The notes under the pieces are model-generated. The model searched no databases. It saw nothing but the letters and a program-made list of their open reading frames with translations, and was not told the origin of the DNA. Below, one piece after another: positions 49,966 through 58,550 of a DNA stretch of 64,000 nucleotides. A program made the position numbers and the translations under genes. Every line of letters starts with the position of its first letter. The first letter of the stretch is position 1. Where the stretch lies: contig JAZDOT010000002.1 of the NCBI GenBank assembly GCA_043798355.1, positions 17,022-81,021 of the forward strand, in the 5' to 3' direction. Source of the DNA: JAZDOT01 sp043798355. Lineage in GTDB: Bacteria; Patescibacteriota; Gracilibacteria; Peribacterales; Peribacteraceae.

Positions 49966-51313
49966 TCGTTGCGATCTCGATCTTCTCCTCATTCAACCGC
50001 GCGAGGACCTTCTGGGCGATCAGCGTCGAGACGGCGCGGCGCTGCCCGATGGGGGCGGGGAAGCAGAGCGTGAAGAGCACGCCGAGATCCGAAAACTCCA
50101 TATGTACGCGGAAGGAAGGGGACTCGGGGGACGTCAAGAATCCGCGCGTGCGGCGATCCATCTGCCACTTCGCTTCCTGGGAGTAGGCCTCCGTTTCCTC
50201 TTTCAGGATTTCTTCGAAGATTCTGTTTGCGATCTCCCACTGATCGAATTTCTTGATGCAGATGGGGAGTTCCACGTGCTCGAAATCCGACGTGCTGTGG
50301 TAGGTCACGAGAGTCTTCGAGATGAGACGTTCATTCGGGATGCGGACGATCTGTCCCGCCTGGGTCGGGTCTGTCATATTCGGAGAACGTGCGATGAGCA
50401 GGGTGGTGTGGATCATGCCGATGTCGATGACATCCCCCGTCACGCCGTCGATGGTCACCCGCTGGCCGACGGAGAAGGAGTTCTTCTGGACGAACCATCC
50501 CACGATGCCGCGCAGGATTTCCTGGAAGGTGAAGATGATGGCGGCGCCGACGACCGCGACGACCGCGACGATGCCCGGGTGATCGGAGTAGACGGTTTGC
50601 GCTATCCAGAAGAAGAGCGTCAGGTACACGACAATCGTGAAGGTCTTCGAGATGGCGTAACGCACCGTGCGGTGTTGGATGCGCAGGAATTGCTTGCGGA
50701 TCACCCCTTCCAGCCAGATGATGAGGAGGAAGATTGCGATGGTTGAGAGGATGTTCAGGAGCACCGTCATGCTCCTCTTCCACTCCTCGGACTTCAGTTT
50801 GGAGAGCCGTTCATTCTGCGAGGCGATGACGTGCTTCAGGACATCGATCCGTTCCTCGAGGATGGCTTTCTTCGCGAGGAGTTCGGGGTAGGTCTTCGTC
50901 GTGCGGAAGCCTTCCTTCAGCACTCCCGTTCCGGCGGCGAGGGCGTCCTTGTAGAGTCCCTCCTCCTTATCGAGGAGATCCAAATCCACCTTGCTGCCGT
51001 CCATGCGCTCGTTGAGGACGTCTACCAGCGTGCGCTGGCGGTCGAGCACTCCGGTAATGTCCGTCTGATCCGTCTGTTCCTGCGATTTCACGAACGTATT
51101 GATTTCCTCTTCGATGATCGCGCGGATCTTCAGGCGCTCGTCGGCGATGCGTTTCTCCGTGAGGGGATCCGTGCCGTTCTTATCCAGGAGCTGCTGATAG
51201 CGGCTGGCAAGGCGGTAGTAGTCGATATTCGACCATGTTTGGGCGGAGGCGATTCCAGCGCATGCGAAAGCGAAGATTGCTGCGCCGATGATGGTGATAT
51301 TCAATTTTTTCAT
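49961..51313 (-). CDS. MscS-family mechanosensitive channel
   Basis: Protein of 450 residues: signal-like N-terminus (MKKLNITIIGAAIFAFACAG), an extended coiled periplasmic part (30-165), three membrane helices (about 183-205, 222-245, 250-275; pore helix AVVAVVGAAIIFTFQEILRG), then the MscS beta domain (FSVGQRVTIDGVTGDVIDIG then TLLIARSPNM) and alpha/beta vestibule. It releases osmolytes on membrane tension. Convergent with rlmH through element B. Confidence 0.88.
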   Translation of the reverse strand: MKKLNITIIGAAIFAFACAGIASAQTWSNIDYYRLASRYQQLLDKNGTDPLTEKRIADERLKIRAIIEEEINTFVKSQEQTDQTDITGVLDRQRTLVDVLNERMDGSKVDLDLLDKEEGLYKDALAAGTGVLKEGFRTTKTYPELLAKKAILEERIDVLKHVIASQNERLSKLKSEEWKRSMTVLLNILSTIAIFLLIIWLEGVIRKQFLRIQHRTVRYAISKTFTIVVYLTLFFWIAQTVYSDHPGIVAVVAVVGAAIIFTFQEILRGIVGWFVQKNSFSVGQRVTIDGVTGDVIDIGMIHTTLLIARSPNMTDPTQAGQIVRIPNERLISKTLVTYHSTSDFEHVELPICIKKFDQWEIANRIFEEILKEETEAYSQEAKWQMDRRTRGFLTSPESPSFRVHMEFSDLGVLFTLCFPAPIGQRRAVSTLIAQKVLARLNEEKIEIATK

Positions 51314-51430
51314 GAGAGCGAAAGTGTAGCATGACGATGGATCACAGTGAAGAAAGCCCGGTCATTCCCCCGCTGCATGTTATGCTGCAATCGTTGTCCG
51401 CCGGAGCGATTTTCTGCCACAATTCCCCTG

Positions 51431-53590
51431 ATGCCCACGATAGATTTTTACGGGCGGGAGATCATCTTCGATGAGCCGGAGAGGGCGGATACAACCTCCG
51501 CATGGCTTCCCATGACGCCGTTCGCCTTTTTCCTGATCGATGCGCTCCGCCCATCCGTTTTCGTGGAACTGGGGGTCCACACCGGCGTGTCCTACTCGGC
51601 CTTCTGCCAGGCGACTCAAAAACTGCGCCTTCCGACGAAGTGTTTCGGTGTCGACACGTGGCGCGGCGACGCACACTCCTTGTTGTATGGCGAAGAAGTA
51701 TATGAAGAGTTCCGCGTCTATCACGCTGCGCACTTCTCCGCCCATTCTGCGCTGCTGCGGATGACATTCGACGAGGCGTTGCCGATGTTCGAGGATGCGA
51801 GCATCGACCTCCTGCACATCGATGGCTATCACACCTATGATGCCGTCCGCCATGACTTCGAAGCGTGGTTACCGAAAATGAGCGAACAGGGGGTGATGGT
51901 CTTCCACGACATCTGTCTCAAGGAGAAAGATTTCGGCGTCTGGAAACTGTGGGATGAGATCAAAGATCGTTTCCCTTCGTTCGCGCTCTCCTTCGATGCC
52001 GGTCTCGGGGTACTCGCCGTGGGGCGGTCCGTCCCTCCCGGCTTCCTCCGCCTCCTCTCCGAAGTCGCACGAGATCCGTTCTTCGCCGGTCTTTTCCGTT
52101 CCCTCGGGCGTGCTGTCACAAGGAAGCAGAAGGTACTCATGCTCGAGAAGGCGGTTGCTCTGCTTGGTAAACATCTCCAGGCCTCCCGCGCGCAGGAGCG
52201 GATGCTGCAGAGCGAAGTTGGGATTTCCCGCGCGCAGGAGCGGATTCTTCGCGAAGAACTCCGAGCTGCCCGTGCCAAGGAGGGGGCTCTCGGAGAGAAA
52301 CTTCTTCAGAGGGAGGCAGAGAAAGTCGGTTTGCAGGATGCTCTCCATACTCTCGGGCATTCTCTGTCCTATCGGGTGGGGTGTGCCATGACATGGCTTC
52401 CACGCAGAGTGTACAAGTTCCTCTTTGTCCGTTCGTGGATCACACAGAGACAGGGATGCACACTGTGCGTTTCCCGCGCGCGGGCGTTCTTCGGAGGGGC
52501 GGCGTGCGTTTCCGGATGGTGCGTGCATCCGCTGGGGATCGCGAAACTTTTTCTCCGGGTCGGAGAGGAAGAAATGCCGTGTACGTACGGTCTCCTCCAT
52601 TTCGGTGTTCCGCCTCATCTCGCTCGCTCCTCCTCCGCCGGTTCGGCCCCCGTCGGCTTTGCCGGCCGGTGCATGCTGCTTCGTGGAGGAAAACTTCGTT
52701 TTCGCGTGCTCCTTGCGGACGGGCAGGAGGTGGTCTGTCCGGTGCCAGTACGCCTCTCGCCACGTTCTCTCCGGAACAGAGTATGCCATGGAGCCGGGCA
52801 ACTTCGATTACGATTTTTGTCGATTCAGGAAACCATTCTGTGTTTCATCAATCCCCGTCCGCCTCCCGCCCCTGCGCGTGTGGCCGTCCTCATTCACCTC
52901 TACTACGAACATCTCTGGGAGGAATTGTTCTGGCACGTGCGCCGCATTCCTCCGTCCTGTCCGGTCACGGTGTTCGTCAATCTCGTCGCCGGTCACACCG
53001 AAGAGATCCTCCGGCGAATCAAGCGCGATTGTCCGGATGCGGTGATTACGGTCACACTCAATCGCGGTTTCGACGTTGCCGGGCTCGTCGCCCAGATGGA
53101 TCACATGGATTTTTCCCGGTTCGATCTGGTCTGCAAAATTCATTCGAAAATGAGCGTGCACGATCGTGCGGGGGGACGCTGGAGGCGTACTCTTCTCAAA
53201 GCTCTCCTCGGGTCCCGTAGCCGCTGTGCGGACATTCTCTCCCTGTTCCGGGATCGTCCGGAGGTGGGAATCGTCGGATGTGCCGAGTACATAGAGAGGC
53301 GCATGGGAGCGAATCAATCGTTTTTGACAGCACTCTGCAAACGCCTCGCTCTTCCGGAGGAGCCGGAGGATACCGTATTTTTCGGGGGGACCATGTTCTG
53401 GATACGCGCGGACATCCTGTGGCGCCTCCATGACCACCATTTTTCCATCGACGAGTTCAATGCATCGGGGAATGCCTTCGACGGACAGCTGGCCCACGCC
53501 TTCGAGCGCGTGTTCATCCCGCTGTGCCGCTCTCGCGGTTTCCGGGCTTGTTCGGTTTCGGCACGGACGGGGAACATTGAGGAGGTGTGA
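51431..53590 (+). CDS. SAM methyltransferase fused to RgpF-type glycan domain
   Basis: Protein of 719 residues. N-terminal class I methyltransferase (20-210): VFVELGVHTGVSYSAFCQAT, CFGVDTWRGDAH, DLLHIDGYHTYDAVRHDFEA and QGVMVFHDICLKEKDF. A coiled linker (about 240-320) has near-repeats of RAQERMLQSEVGISRAQERI. The C-terminal third (475-710) matches RgpF/rhamnan synthesis F: AVLIHLYYEHLWEELFWHVR, VFVNLVAGHTEEILRRIKRD, NRGFDVAGLVAQMDH and DLVCKIHSKMS. Such fusions build decorated polysaccharides. ATG 51431 begins MPTIDFYGREIIFDEPE. Confidence 0.78.
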   Translation: MPTIDFYGREIIFDEPERADTTSAWLPMTPFAFFLIDALRPSVFVELGVHTGVSYSAFCQATQKLRLPTKCFGVDTWRGDAHSLLYGEEVYEEFRVYHAAHFSAHSALLRMTFDEALPMFEDASIDLLHIDGYHTYDAVRHDFEAWLPKMSEQGVMVFHDICLKEKDFGVWKLWDEIKDRFPSFALSFDAGLGVLAVGRSVPPGFLRLLSEVARDPFFAGLFRSLGRAVTRKQKVLMLEKAVALLGKHLQASRAQERMLQSEVGISRAQERILREELRAARAKEGALGEKLLQREAEKVGLQDALHTLGHSLSYRVGCAMTWLPRRVYKFLFVRSWITQRQGCTLCVSRARAFFGGAACVSGWCVHPLGIAKLFLRVGEEEMPCTYGLLHFGVPPHLARSSSAGSAPVGFAGRCMLLRGGKLRFRVLLADGQEVVCPVPVRLSPRSLRNRVCHGAGQLRLRFLSIQETILCFINPRPPPAPARVAVLIHLYYEHLWEELFWHVRRIPPSCPVTVFVNLVAGHTEEILRRIKRDCPDAVITVTLNRGFDVAGLVAQMDHMDFSRFDLVCKIHSKMSVHDRAGGRWRRTLLKALLGSRSRCADILSLFRDRPEVGIVGCAEYIERRMGANQSFLTALCKRLALPEEPEDTVFFGGTMFWIRADILWRLHDHHFSIDEFNASGNAFDGQLAHAFERVFIPLCRSRGFRACSVSARTGNIEEV

Positions 53591-53611
53591 GTGATTACTC
53601 TACGATCCTCT

Positions 53612-53671
53612 TTGCACAGGTCTCTCCGCTTCCTATACTGCCGCTGCGGTCCGTTCGTCTAGTGGCTAGCT
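53612..53671 (+). other. tRNA promoter and truncated tRNA-Glu 5' half
   Basis: TTGCAC (53612-53617), 16-nt spacer and TATACT (53634-53639) form a stable-RNA-type promoter. The expected first base lies near 53646, where GGTCCGTTCGTCTAGTGGCT (from 53648) matches the 5' acceptor strand and D-arm of a tRNA-Glu, then breaks off at about 53671. CGTCTAGTGGCTAG is shared with the intact tRNA-Glu 45 nt downstream. Confidence 0.6.
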
Positions 53672-53692
53672 ACCGCACACTCTCTGCATTGC

Positions 53693-53767
53693 GCCGCCAT
53701 CGTCTAGTGGCTAGGACACGAGGTTCTCATCCTCGAAACGGGGGTTCAATTCCCCCTGGCGGTACCA
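53693..53767 (+). tRNA. tRNA-Glu (anticodon CTC)
   Basis: Seventy-five nt ending in encoded CCA. Acceptor GCCGCCA pairs with TGGCGGT, the D-arm is TCGTCTAGTGGCTAGGACA, the anticodon stem CGAGG/CCTCG holds loop TTCTCAT (anticodon CTC), and the T-arm is GGGGGTTCAATTCCCCC. The discriminator is A. Expression is probably driven from the promoter of the truncated tRNA upstream. Confidence 0.93.
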
Positions 53768-53775
53768 CTCGACTC

Positions 53776-53793
53776 GCCCCGCGTGCGCGGGGC
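53776..53793 (+). terminator. hairpin after tRNA-Glu
   Basis: GCCCCGCG-TG-CGCGGGGC is a perfect 8-bp GC stem 9 nt after the CCA. No T-run. Further short palindromes (GGACTC-TGC-GAGTCC) continue to about 53825, so the 130-nt gap before the next stop holds only hairpins. Confidence 0.55.
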
Positions 53794-53900
53794 TCGCTCG
53801 TGGTCTCGGACTCTGCGAGTCCTCGATCGCTCTTTGTGATGAAGCGAGGCGAGTGCCCCGAGCGGGGAACAGAGTGACGACGATGCCCGGTTTCAACGAT

Positions 53901-55997
53901 TCACAGCATCACCTCCAGTTTCCCCACCATGGCATTATTGACGGAGAACGTCATGCGCAGCGACCTCCCGACTTTGGAAACATTCAGAATTCCCCCTTCG
54001 GCTTCATCCACCTTGTACCCAAGATCCACAAGCGCCTTCTGCACCGCTTCCCGGTCGGCCACGGTCGCCTGACGGGGGAAGAAGTACGTGAGCCAGAGGC
54101 CGCTCGTATTGTCGGTCATCTTCACCTGATTGCCGTATACCTTCTTCAGGATCGGGAGGAGTTCCTCATGGATCTGCCGACTCTTCTCGGTTTCAATCTT
54201 GGCTTCCGTTACGCTGTCATATTTTATCTTCGGGTACCCCGTTGCCTGCGGCACGGCTCCCGGCCCGGGTGACGGTGTTCCCGTGTTTCCGGTATTCAGC
54301 GTGGAACAGAGCGGTGTTACCGCTGTCTTGGCGGGGGACACGATCGTGCGCTGCTTGTCCTCGATATTCGATACCTTCGGCGTCACTTTCTTATTGATCG
54401 GGAGCTTCATCTCCGCGGCACCGGTGCTTTTCATGTCCTGCATGATCAGGAAGGAACTTTCATCCGCTACGGTTGTCTGCTTACTCTCGGTCATTCCCTT
54501 CGCCCCGCTCACGGTTCCATTGGCGTCCGCTTTGACGAGGAGCGTCTCCTCGTACGGCTCCGGGCTCCCCATGATCATGTGCTGCTCGTTCGTCACGATC
54601 CTTCCCGTGAGTGCGATACCGCCGTCATTCGTCGCACGCAGATCCTCCCCGGTCGTATCCCGCTCGATGTCGATCTTCCGGATCCACCGCGGGTTGAAAT
54701 CGGCATCTACCTTCATGATCTCCACGTTGCCCGCGAAATCCGCGACGCTCAGGACCTTCGGATCGCGCATGACATTGCGGGAGAGAACGAATGCATTGTC
54801 GCCGGTCTTCACGGTCCGGAGGTCCAGATCGAAGGAGACAGACCCGGTTTTGATGCTCTTTGCCCAGAGATACTTCCCACCGGCACTCACCTTCACCGCC
54901 ACGGACGGAATGGAATCGCGGATGCTCTTGATGTTCGCGCCCGCATGACCACCCAGAAGTTGGGCAGCGTTGAAGTAGCGTCCGAATGCGATGAACCCGC
55001 CGTCCGGCGCCTGCTCTATCGTTCGGAAATCGCCGCCGGGCACGCGCAGGTTCATCTTGTTGAGTTTCATAGTCTCATGGGTGGTCCCAGTCACCGTAGT
55101 GAGTGCCGCCGATGGAGCTTCGATACTCTTGGCCCAGAGCACGTTCAGCTTACTGTCCATCTTGATGATTGTCGGCAGTGCGCCCATGGCAACATCCGTT
55201 CCTGCATTCTGCTGCCCCGAAATACGTGTATCGATCGCTGCCAGCGCAACGAAACTCCCGTCGGAGAGCATCTCCATGTCGATTGCGGTCCAATCCATCT
55301 TCTTGCTCCACTGCACGTTGCCATTCTCATCAAACTTGATAACAACACTGTAGTCAGGCACTGCGTCGAAGTCCGCGATCTCTCCGCCGTGGCCGGTCTT
55401 CTTGAATTTCGCAAGGAGGATAACCCCGCCGTCATCCGTCGGCCACAACCTCTGCGGGAAATCCATACTGTAATCGCCGACCATCGATGACCACATCCAG
55501 TTCCCGCCCGCGTTCAGTTTCGTCACCAGCACATCCCCCCATCCCTCCTTCCGGTTCTCGTAGTTGGCATCGTAGAAATCGATGATGTCCCCCGCCAAGA
55601 CATAGTTGCCGTCTTTCGTCTGAACGGAGAGACGCTCCGTTTCCGTCAGCACACCCTGGGCCGCGCTCTGGGGGCCGAATTGTTTGCTCCATTCGGCGGA
55701 ACCAATCGCATTGGTTTTGACAGCGAACGCATTCCACACCCCCATGCCGGAACTCAACACCGTATCACCGGTGAGAAGATACCCTCCGTCCCGTGTAGGC
55801 AGGATGCCGTATCCATCGGCACGATCGCGCATGCGGTAGGTCTTGATGAAGGTGTCCGATGATACCGGGGCAGCGGTGCATTTCCCGGCGACTTCTGCGC
55901 GCCCCCTCGCAGCGGTACCGACAGCAATACAGACGATCCCCGCCATGATCACAGTGGAAATACCCACGACCTTTTTTGAGAATATAGCTTTGTTCAT
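53901..55997 (-). CDS. exported beta-propeller-like protein
   Basis: Protein of 698 residues. N-terminal signal/anchor (VVGISTVIMAGIVCIAVGTA), then at least six repeats of the type DGGYLLTGDT, DGGVILLAKF, DGGFIAFGRY, DGGIALTGRI alternating with DENGNVQWSKK, NAGGNWMWSS, SAGGKYLWAKS. These are the blades of a DGG/WAK propeller common in secreted Patescibacteria and Bacteroidetes proteins. After a Thr/Pro linker (NTGTPSPGPG) a C-terminal domain of about 110 residues follows. Likely on the cell surface; ligand unknown. A TATAAT box lies 7 nt before ATG, suggesting a leaderless message. Confidence 0.78.
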   Translation of the reverse strand: MNKAIFSKKVVGISTVIMAGIVCIAVGTAARGRAEVAGKCTAAPVSSDTFIKTYRMRDRADGYGILPTRDGGYLLTGDTVLSSGMGVWNAFAVKTNAIGSAEWSKQFGPQSAAQGVLTETERLSVQTKDGNYVLAGDIIDFYDANYENRKEGWGDVLVTKLNAGGNWMWSSMVGDYSMDFPQRLWPTDDGGVILLAKFKKTGHGGEIADFDAVPDYSVVIKFDENGNVQWSKKMDWTAIDMEMLSDGSFVALAAIDTRISGQQNAGTDVAMGALPTIIKMDSKLNVLWAKSIEAPSAALTTVTGTTHETMKLNKMNLRVPGGDFRTIEQAPDGGFIAFGRYFNAAQLLGGHAGANIKSIRDSIPSVAVKVSAGGKYLWAKSIKTGSVSFDLDLRTVKTGDNAFVLSRNVMRDPKVLSVADFAGNVEIMKVDADFNPRWIRKIDIERDTTGEDLRATNDGGIALTGRIVTNEQHMIMGSPEPYEETLLVKADANGTVSGAKGMTESKQTTVADESSFLIMQDMKSTGAAEMKLPINKKVTPKVSNIEDKQRTIVSPAKTAVTPLCSTLNTGNTGTPSPGPGAVPQATGYPKIKYDSVTEAKIETEKSRQIHEELLPILKKVYGNQVKMTDNTSGLWLTYFFPRQATVADREAVQKALVDLGYKVDEAEGGILNVSKVGRSLRMTFSVNNAMVGKLEVML

Positions 55998-55999
55998 TT

Positions 56000-56012
56000 G
56001 TTATATTATAAC
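56000..56012. promoter_or_regulatory. palindrome and -10 box of the propeller gene
   Basis: GTTATA-T-TATAAC is a perfect palindrome that contains TATAAT on the minus strand (56005-56010). The ATG at 55997 follows within 8 nt. A -35 box is not convincing. Confidence 0.5.
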
Positions 56013-56065
56013 ATGTAGTATAAACTATGCATAGTGTCGATCCTGTGGTACCGATGCTACCGCCG

Positions 56066-57751
56066 TCAGAAGTACAGGACATCTTCCCGGTGAGAATGTT
56101 CGCAGCGTCCGATGGCCTCTGCGAACCGGACACAGCGGACGAGCCGGATTTCGTCATACGACACCGTCCCGTTGAGCGCGTCGAAGACCGGCCTCAGGAA
56201 GTCGTTTCCATGCTCTTCAAATGCCGCGTTGATCTGTGTCTGGCCGGGGATATCCTCTGTCAGATACCGGATGTCCATTTTTGTTCCATCGGCAAGAAGC
56301 CTCTCGATGTACAGGAGCACGCGCTGAGGTTTGATGCCGCACTGACTGGCGATATTCTCCAGACTTACTTTCTGATGGATGAGTTTCGCGATCGAGCTTG
56401 CGCGTTGCCGTTTCTTCGGCCAGGGATGCGGGTTTCGTTCACGCTCTTCCCCGTGAGACGTCGTGGGGGCGAAGAATGGCCGGGGTGTGTACTTCTGCGC
56501 CCTGTCTGCGAGCGAATCGTAGAACGCAGTCACGAGCGGTTCGGCGCGGATGGAAGAAGCGCTCCAGCGTTCGACCATGAGCCCGCTGCCCGACCGGACG
56601 CGGCTCAGGGCGACGTAGGCCTGCCCCGGTTCCCAGAGCGCATGAAGATCGACGATGATCCGATCGAGCGACGCCCCCTGCGCTTTGTGAATGGTCGATG
56701 CCCATGCGAGCGTTACGGGGAAGTTCCATGCAGCCAGCACTTCCTCGCCGTCGCCGTTCAGAAAGGAGAATTTGTCCTTGCCGATTTCGATCCGTTCTCC
56801 CGAGAGCAGGTGAATGCGCAGTGCATCTTCTTCGATGGAATAAATGAAGCCCAAGCTCCCGTTCACCCATCGCATTTCGACGTCGTTCTTGCGCATCATG
56901 ATGAGCGCGCCTTCCTTGAGGAGCAGCTTGTCCGGGATGGGGATGATCTTCTTCGCCGCCTCGATGTATTTCTCCGCTCCCACGTACTCGGTCGGGAAGA
57001 CATGTACTGGCTTCGCTATCGCCTCCAGCCGCCGGAGGTTGTACGCCTCCGCCTGCGCCCGGTGCGGGTAGAGGCGGGTTCCTTCGGTGTGGTCGGATGC
57101 CTTGCCGGTGCGCTGATTCAGGAATGCCTCCACGCGTTCGTTCACGACTCCCTCGCGCACGAAGTTCAGAATCTCCAGGAAGGGGACATCCTGCGTGCGC
57201 ATGACCGTGGAGAGGAGTGAGGGTTGAAAGTCGCTCTCCTGCCAGATCGGGTGGAGGAACGCCCAGTCTTTTTCCTGACGATCCGGCGTGATGGGGGGGA
57301 GTTGCGCGAAATCTCCGACGGCGATGATCCTAAGTCCGCCCCACGGCGCATCGTTGCCGCGGGCGCGCCGGGCAACGGTCTCCGCCGCTTTCAGCGTCGT
57401 CCCCGCAAGCATCGACACTTCATCGATCACGACGCAACAGGCACGATTGAGCCGTCGCAGGAGCTTATGACTTCGTAGCGCCCGGCCGACGGCGGCTTCC
57501 GGACCGCCTTCCAGAATCCCCAGTCCGAAGAAACTGTGGAACGTTCTGCCGCCGACGATGACTGCGGCGGCACCCGTACTGGCGACGACCGGGAAATCCT
57601 CACTCGGTTTTCCGGCCAGGTATCTGTCGAGGAGGTAGCTTTTCCCGGTTCCCGCAGCTCCCGTCAGGAAAACATTGCCCTCGCGCCGGAGCATGTCGAG
57701 TGCCTTCGTCTGGCATGGTGTCAGTGTGGCCGAGGAGGCGGATGCATTCAT
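56066..57751 (-). CDS. PIF1/RecD2-like superfamily 1 helicase with C-terminal HTH
   Basis: Protein of 561 residues: Walker A (NVFLTGAAGTGKSYLLDRYL), GAAAVIVGGRTFHSFFGLGI (Ia), CCVVIDEVSML (Walker B), IAVGDFAQLPP (III), VMRTQDVPFLEILN, and late motifs TLAWASTIHKAQGASLDRII and AYVALSRVRSGSGL (V, VI), as in Pif1. The last 110 residues have a helix-turn-helix domain (SSIAKLIHQKVSLENIASQC) of the HTH_40 type seen behind RecQ and Pif1 helicases. Unwinds DNA, possibly G-quadruplexes. ATG 57751. Confidence 0.9.
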   Translation of the reverse strand: MNASASSATLTPCQTKALDMLRREGNVFLTGAAGTGKSYLLDRYLAGKPSEDFPVVASTGAAAVIVGGRTFHSFFGLGILEGGPEAAVGRALRSHKLLRRLNRACCVVIDEVSMLAGTTLKAAETVARRARGNDAPWGGLRIIAVGDFAQLPPITPDRQEKDWAFLHPIWQESDFQPSLLSTVMRTQDVPFLEILNFVREGVVNERVEAFLNQRTGKASDHTEGTRLYPHRAQAEAYNLRRLEAIAKPVHVFPTEYVGAEKYIEAAKKIIPIPDKLLLKEGALIMMRKNDVEMRWVNGSLGFIYSIEEDALRIHLLSGERIEIGKDKFSFLNGDGEEVLAAWNFPVTLAWASTIHKAQGASLDRIIVDLHALWEPGQAYVALSRVRSGSGLMVERWSASSIRAEPLVTAFYDSLADRAQKYTPRPFFAPTTSHGEERERNPHPWPKKRQRASSIAKLIHQKVSLENIASQCGIKPQRVLLYIERLLADGTKMDIRYLTEDIPGQTQINAAFEEHGNDFLRPVFDALNGTVSYDEIRLVRCVRFAEAIGRCEHSHREDVLYF

Positions 57752-57790
57752 GAGGGTGAGATTGTAGCATTGATTTGCTACACTGAATTT

Positions 57791-58390
57791 ATGCGCATCC
57801 TCGCTCTGGAGACCGATCTCAACAGGATCAAAGACCGTTACTGCAACAATGATGAAGAGCTCGTCCTCATGACGCGCTTCCACGGGCTCAGGTTCTTCTT
57901 CGCATCCATCAAGCTGTTCCTCATCGCCGTCCTGCTCGCCGCATTCGCCGTCGCCGCGCTTTTCTCGGGGCTCACGTGGGAGTGGACTCTGCCGATCTTC
58001 GCCCTCCTCGGCCTCGTGCTCGTCGGCTTCCCCCTCATCAAGTACTTCATCGACTGGCGCTTTGACGTGCTCATCGTGACGACAGACAAGATCATCCTCG
58101 TGGACCAGACCCTCCTCTTCCGGCAGGAGATCAATCCGATCCACTTCGAGCACGTGGGCCGCATCGTCACGCAGACGCAGTTCTACGATCTCTTCAATTT
58201 CGGGATGCTGAAGATCCATATCGAAGAGGGGATCGAGTCGCAGGCGATCGTCCTCAAGTACGTACCGCATCTCTTGGAGAGTGCCGCGAAGATCTCCTCC
58301 GCCGTCACGCGGCATCAGCGGCATGAGAAGAAGGAGACCCTGGGGTCTCTTCTGGAGGAGCGGGAGAGGTTCATTATTAATGGGCGGTGA
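57791..58390 (+). CDS. membrane protein with bacterial PH-like domain
   Basis: Protein of 199 residues: helical start, two membrane helices (about 38-60 and 66-88), then a PH-type beta domain (WRFDVLIVTTDKIILVDQTL, LFRQEINPIHFEHVGRIVTQ, GMLKIHIEEGIESQAIVLKY). Such YdbS/YdbT-like proteins occur in envelopes with unknown role. Divergent from the helicase gene; its stop abuts element C. Confidence 0.65.
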   Translation: MRILALETDLNRIKDRYCNNDEELVLMTRFHGLRFFFASIKLFLIAVLLAAFAVAALFSGLTWEWTLPIFALLGLVLVGFPLIKYFIDWRFDVLIVTTDKIILVDQTLLFRQEINPIHFEHVGRIVTQTQFYDLFNFGMLKIHIEEGIESQAIVLKYVPHLLESAAKISSAVTRHQRHEKKETLGSLLEERERFIINGR

Positions 58391-58404
58391 AGAGCCGCGT
58401 TTAG

Positions 58405-58550
58405 CCTCACCCCTAACCCCTCTCCCACCCTTCCCACCGGCCTGCCGGGAGAGGGGGATGTATGATGTTTTGTAATTGTTTCTTCGAGGTTTCCCCCCTC
58501 TCCTCGCGGGAGTGCGGGTGGGGTAGGAGAGGGGGGTCAGGGGGGTGAGG
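58405..58550. repeat. GC-rich hairpin-ended element, copy C (related family)
   Basis: 146 bp with near-identical inverted ends (CCTCACCCCTAACCCCTCTC and the complement of TAGGAGAGGGGGGTCAGGGG then GGTGAGG). Each end folds on itself, as in A and B, around an AT-rich core (tgatgttttgtaattgtttc). It lies in a convergent junction and supplies the stop codon of uvrC. Confidence 0.72.
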
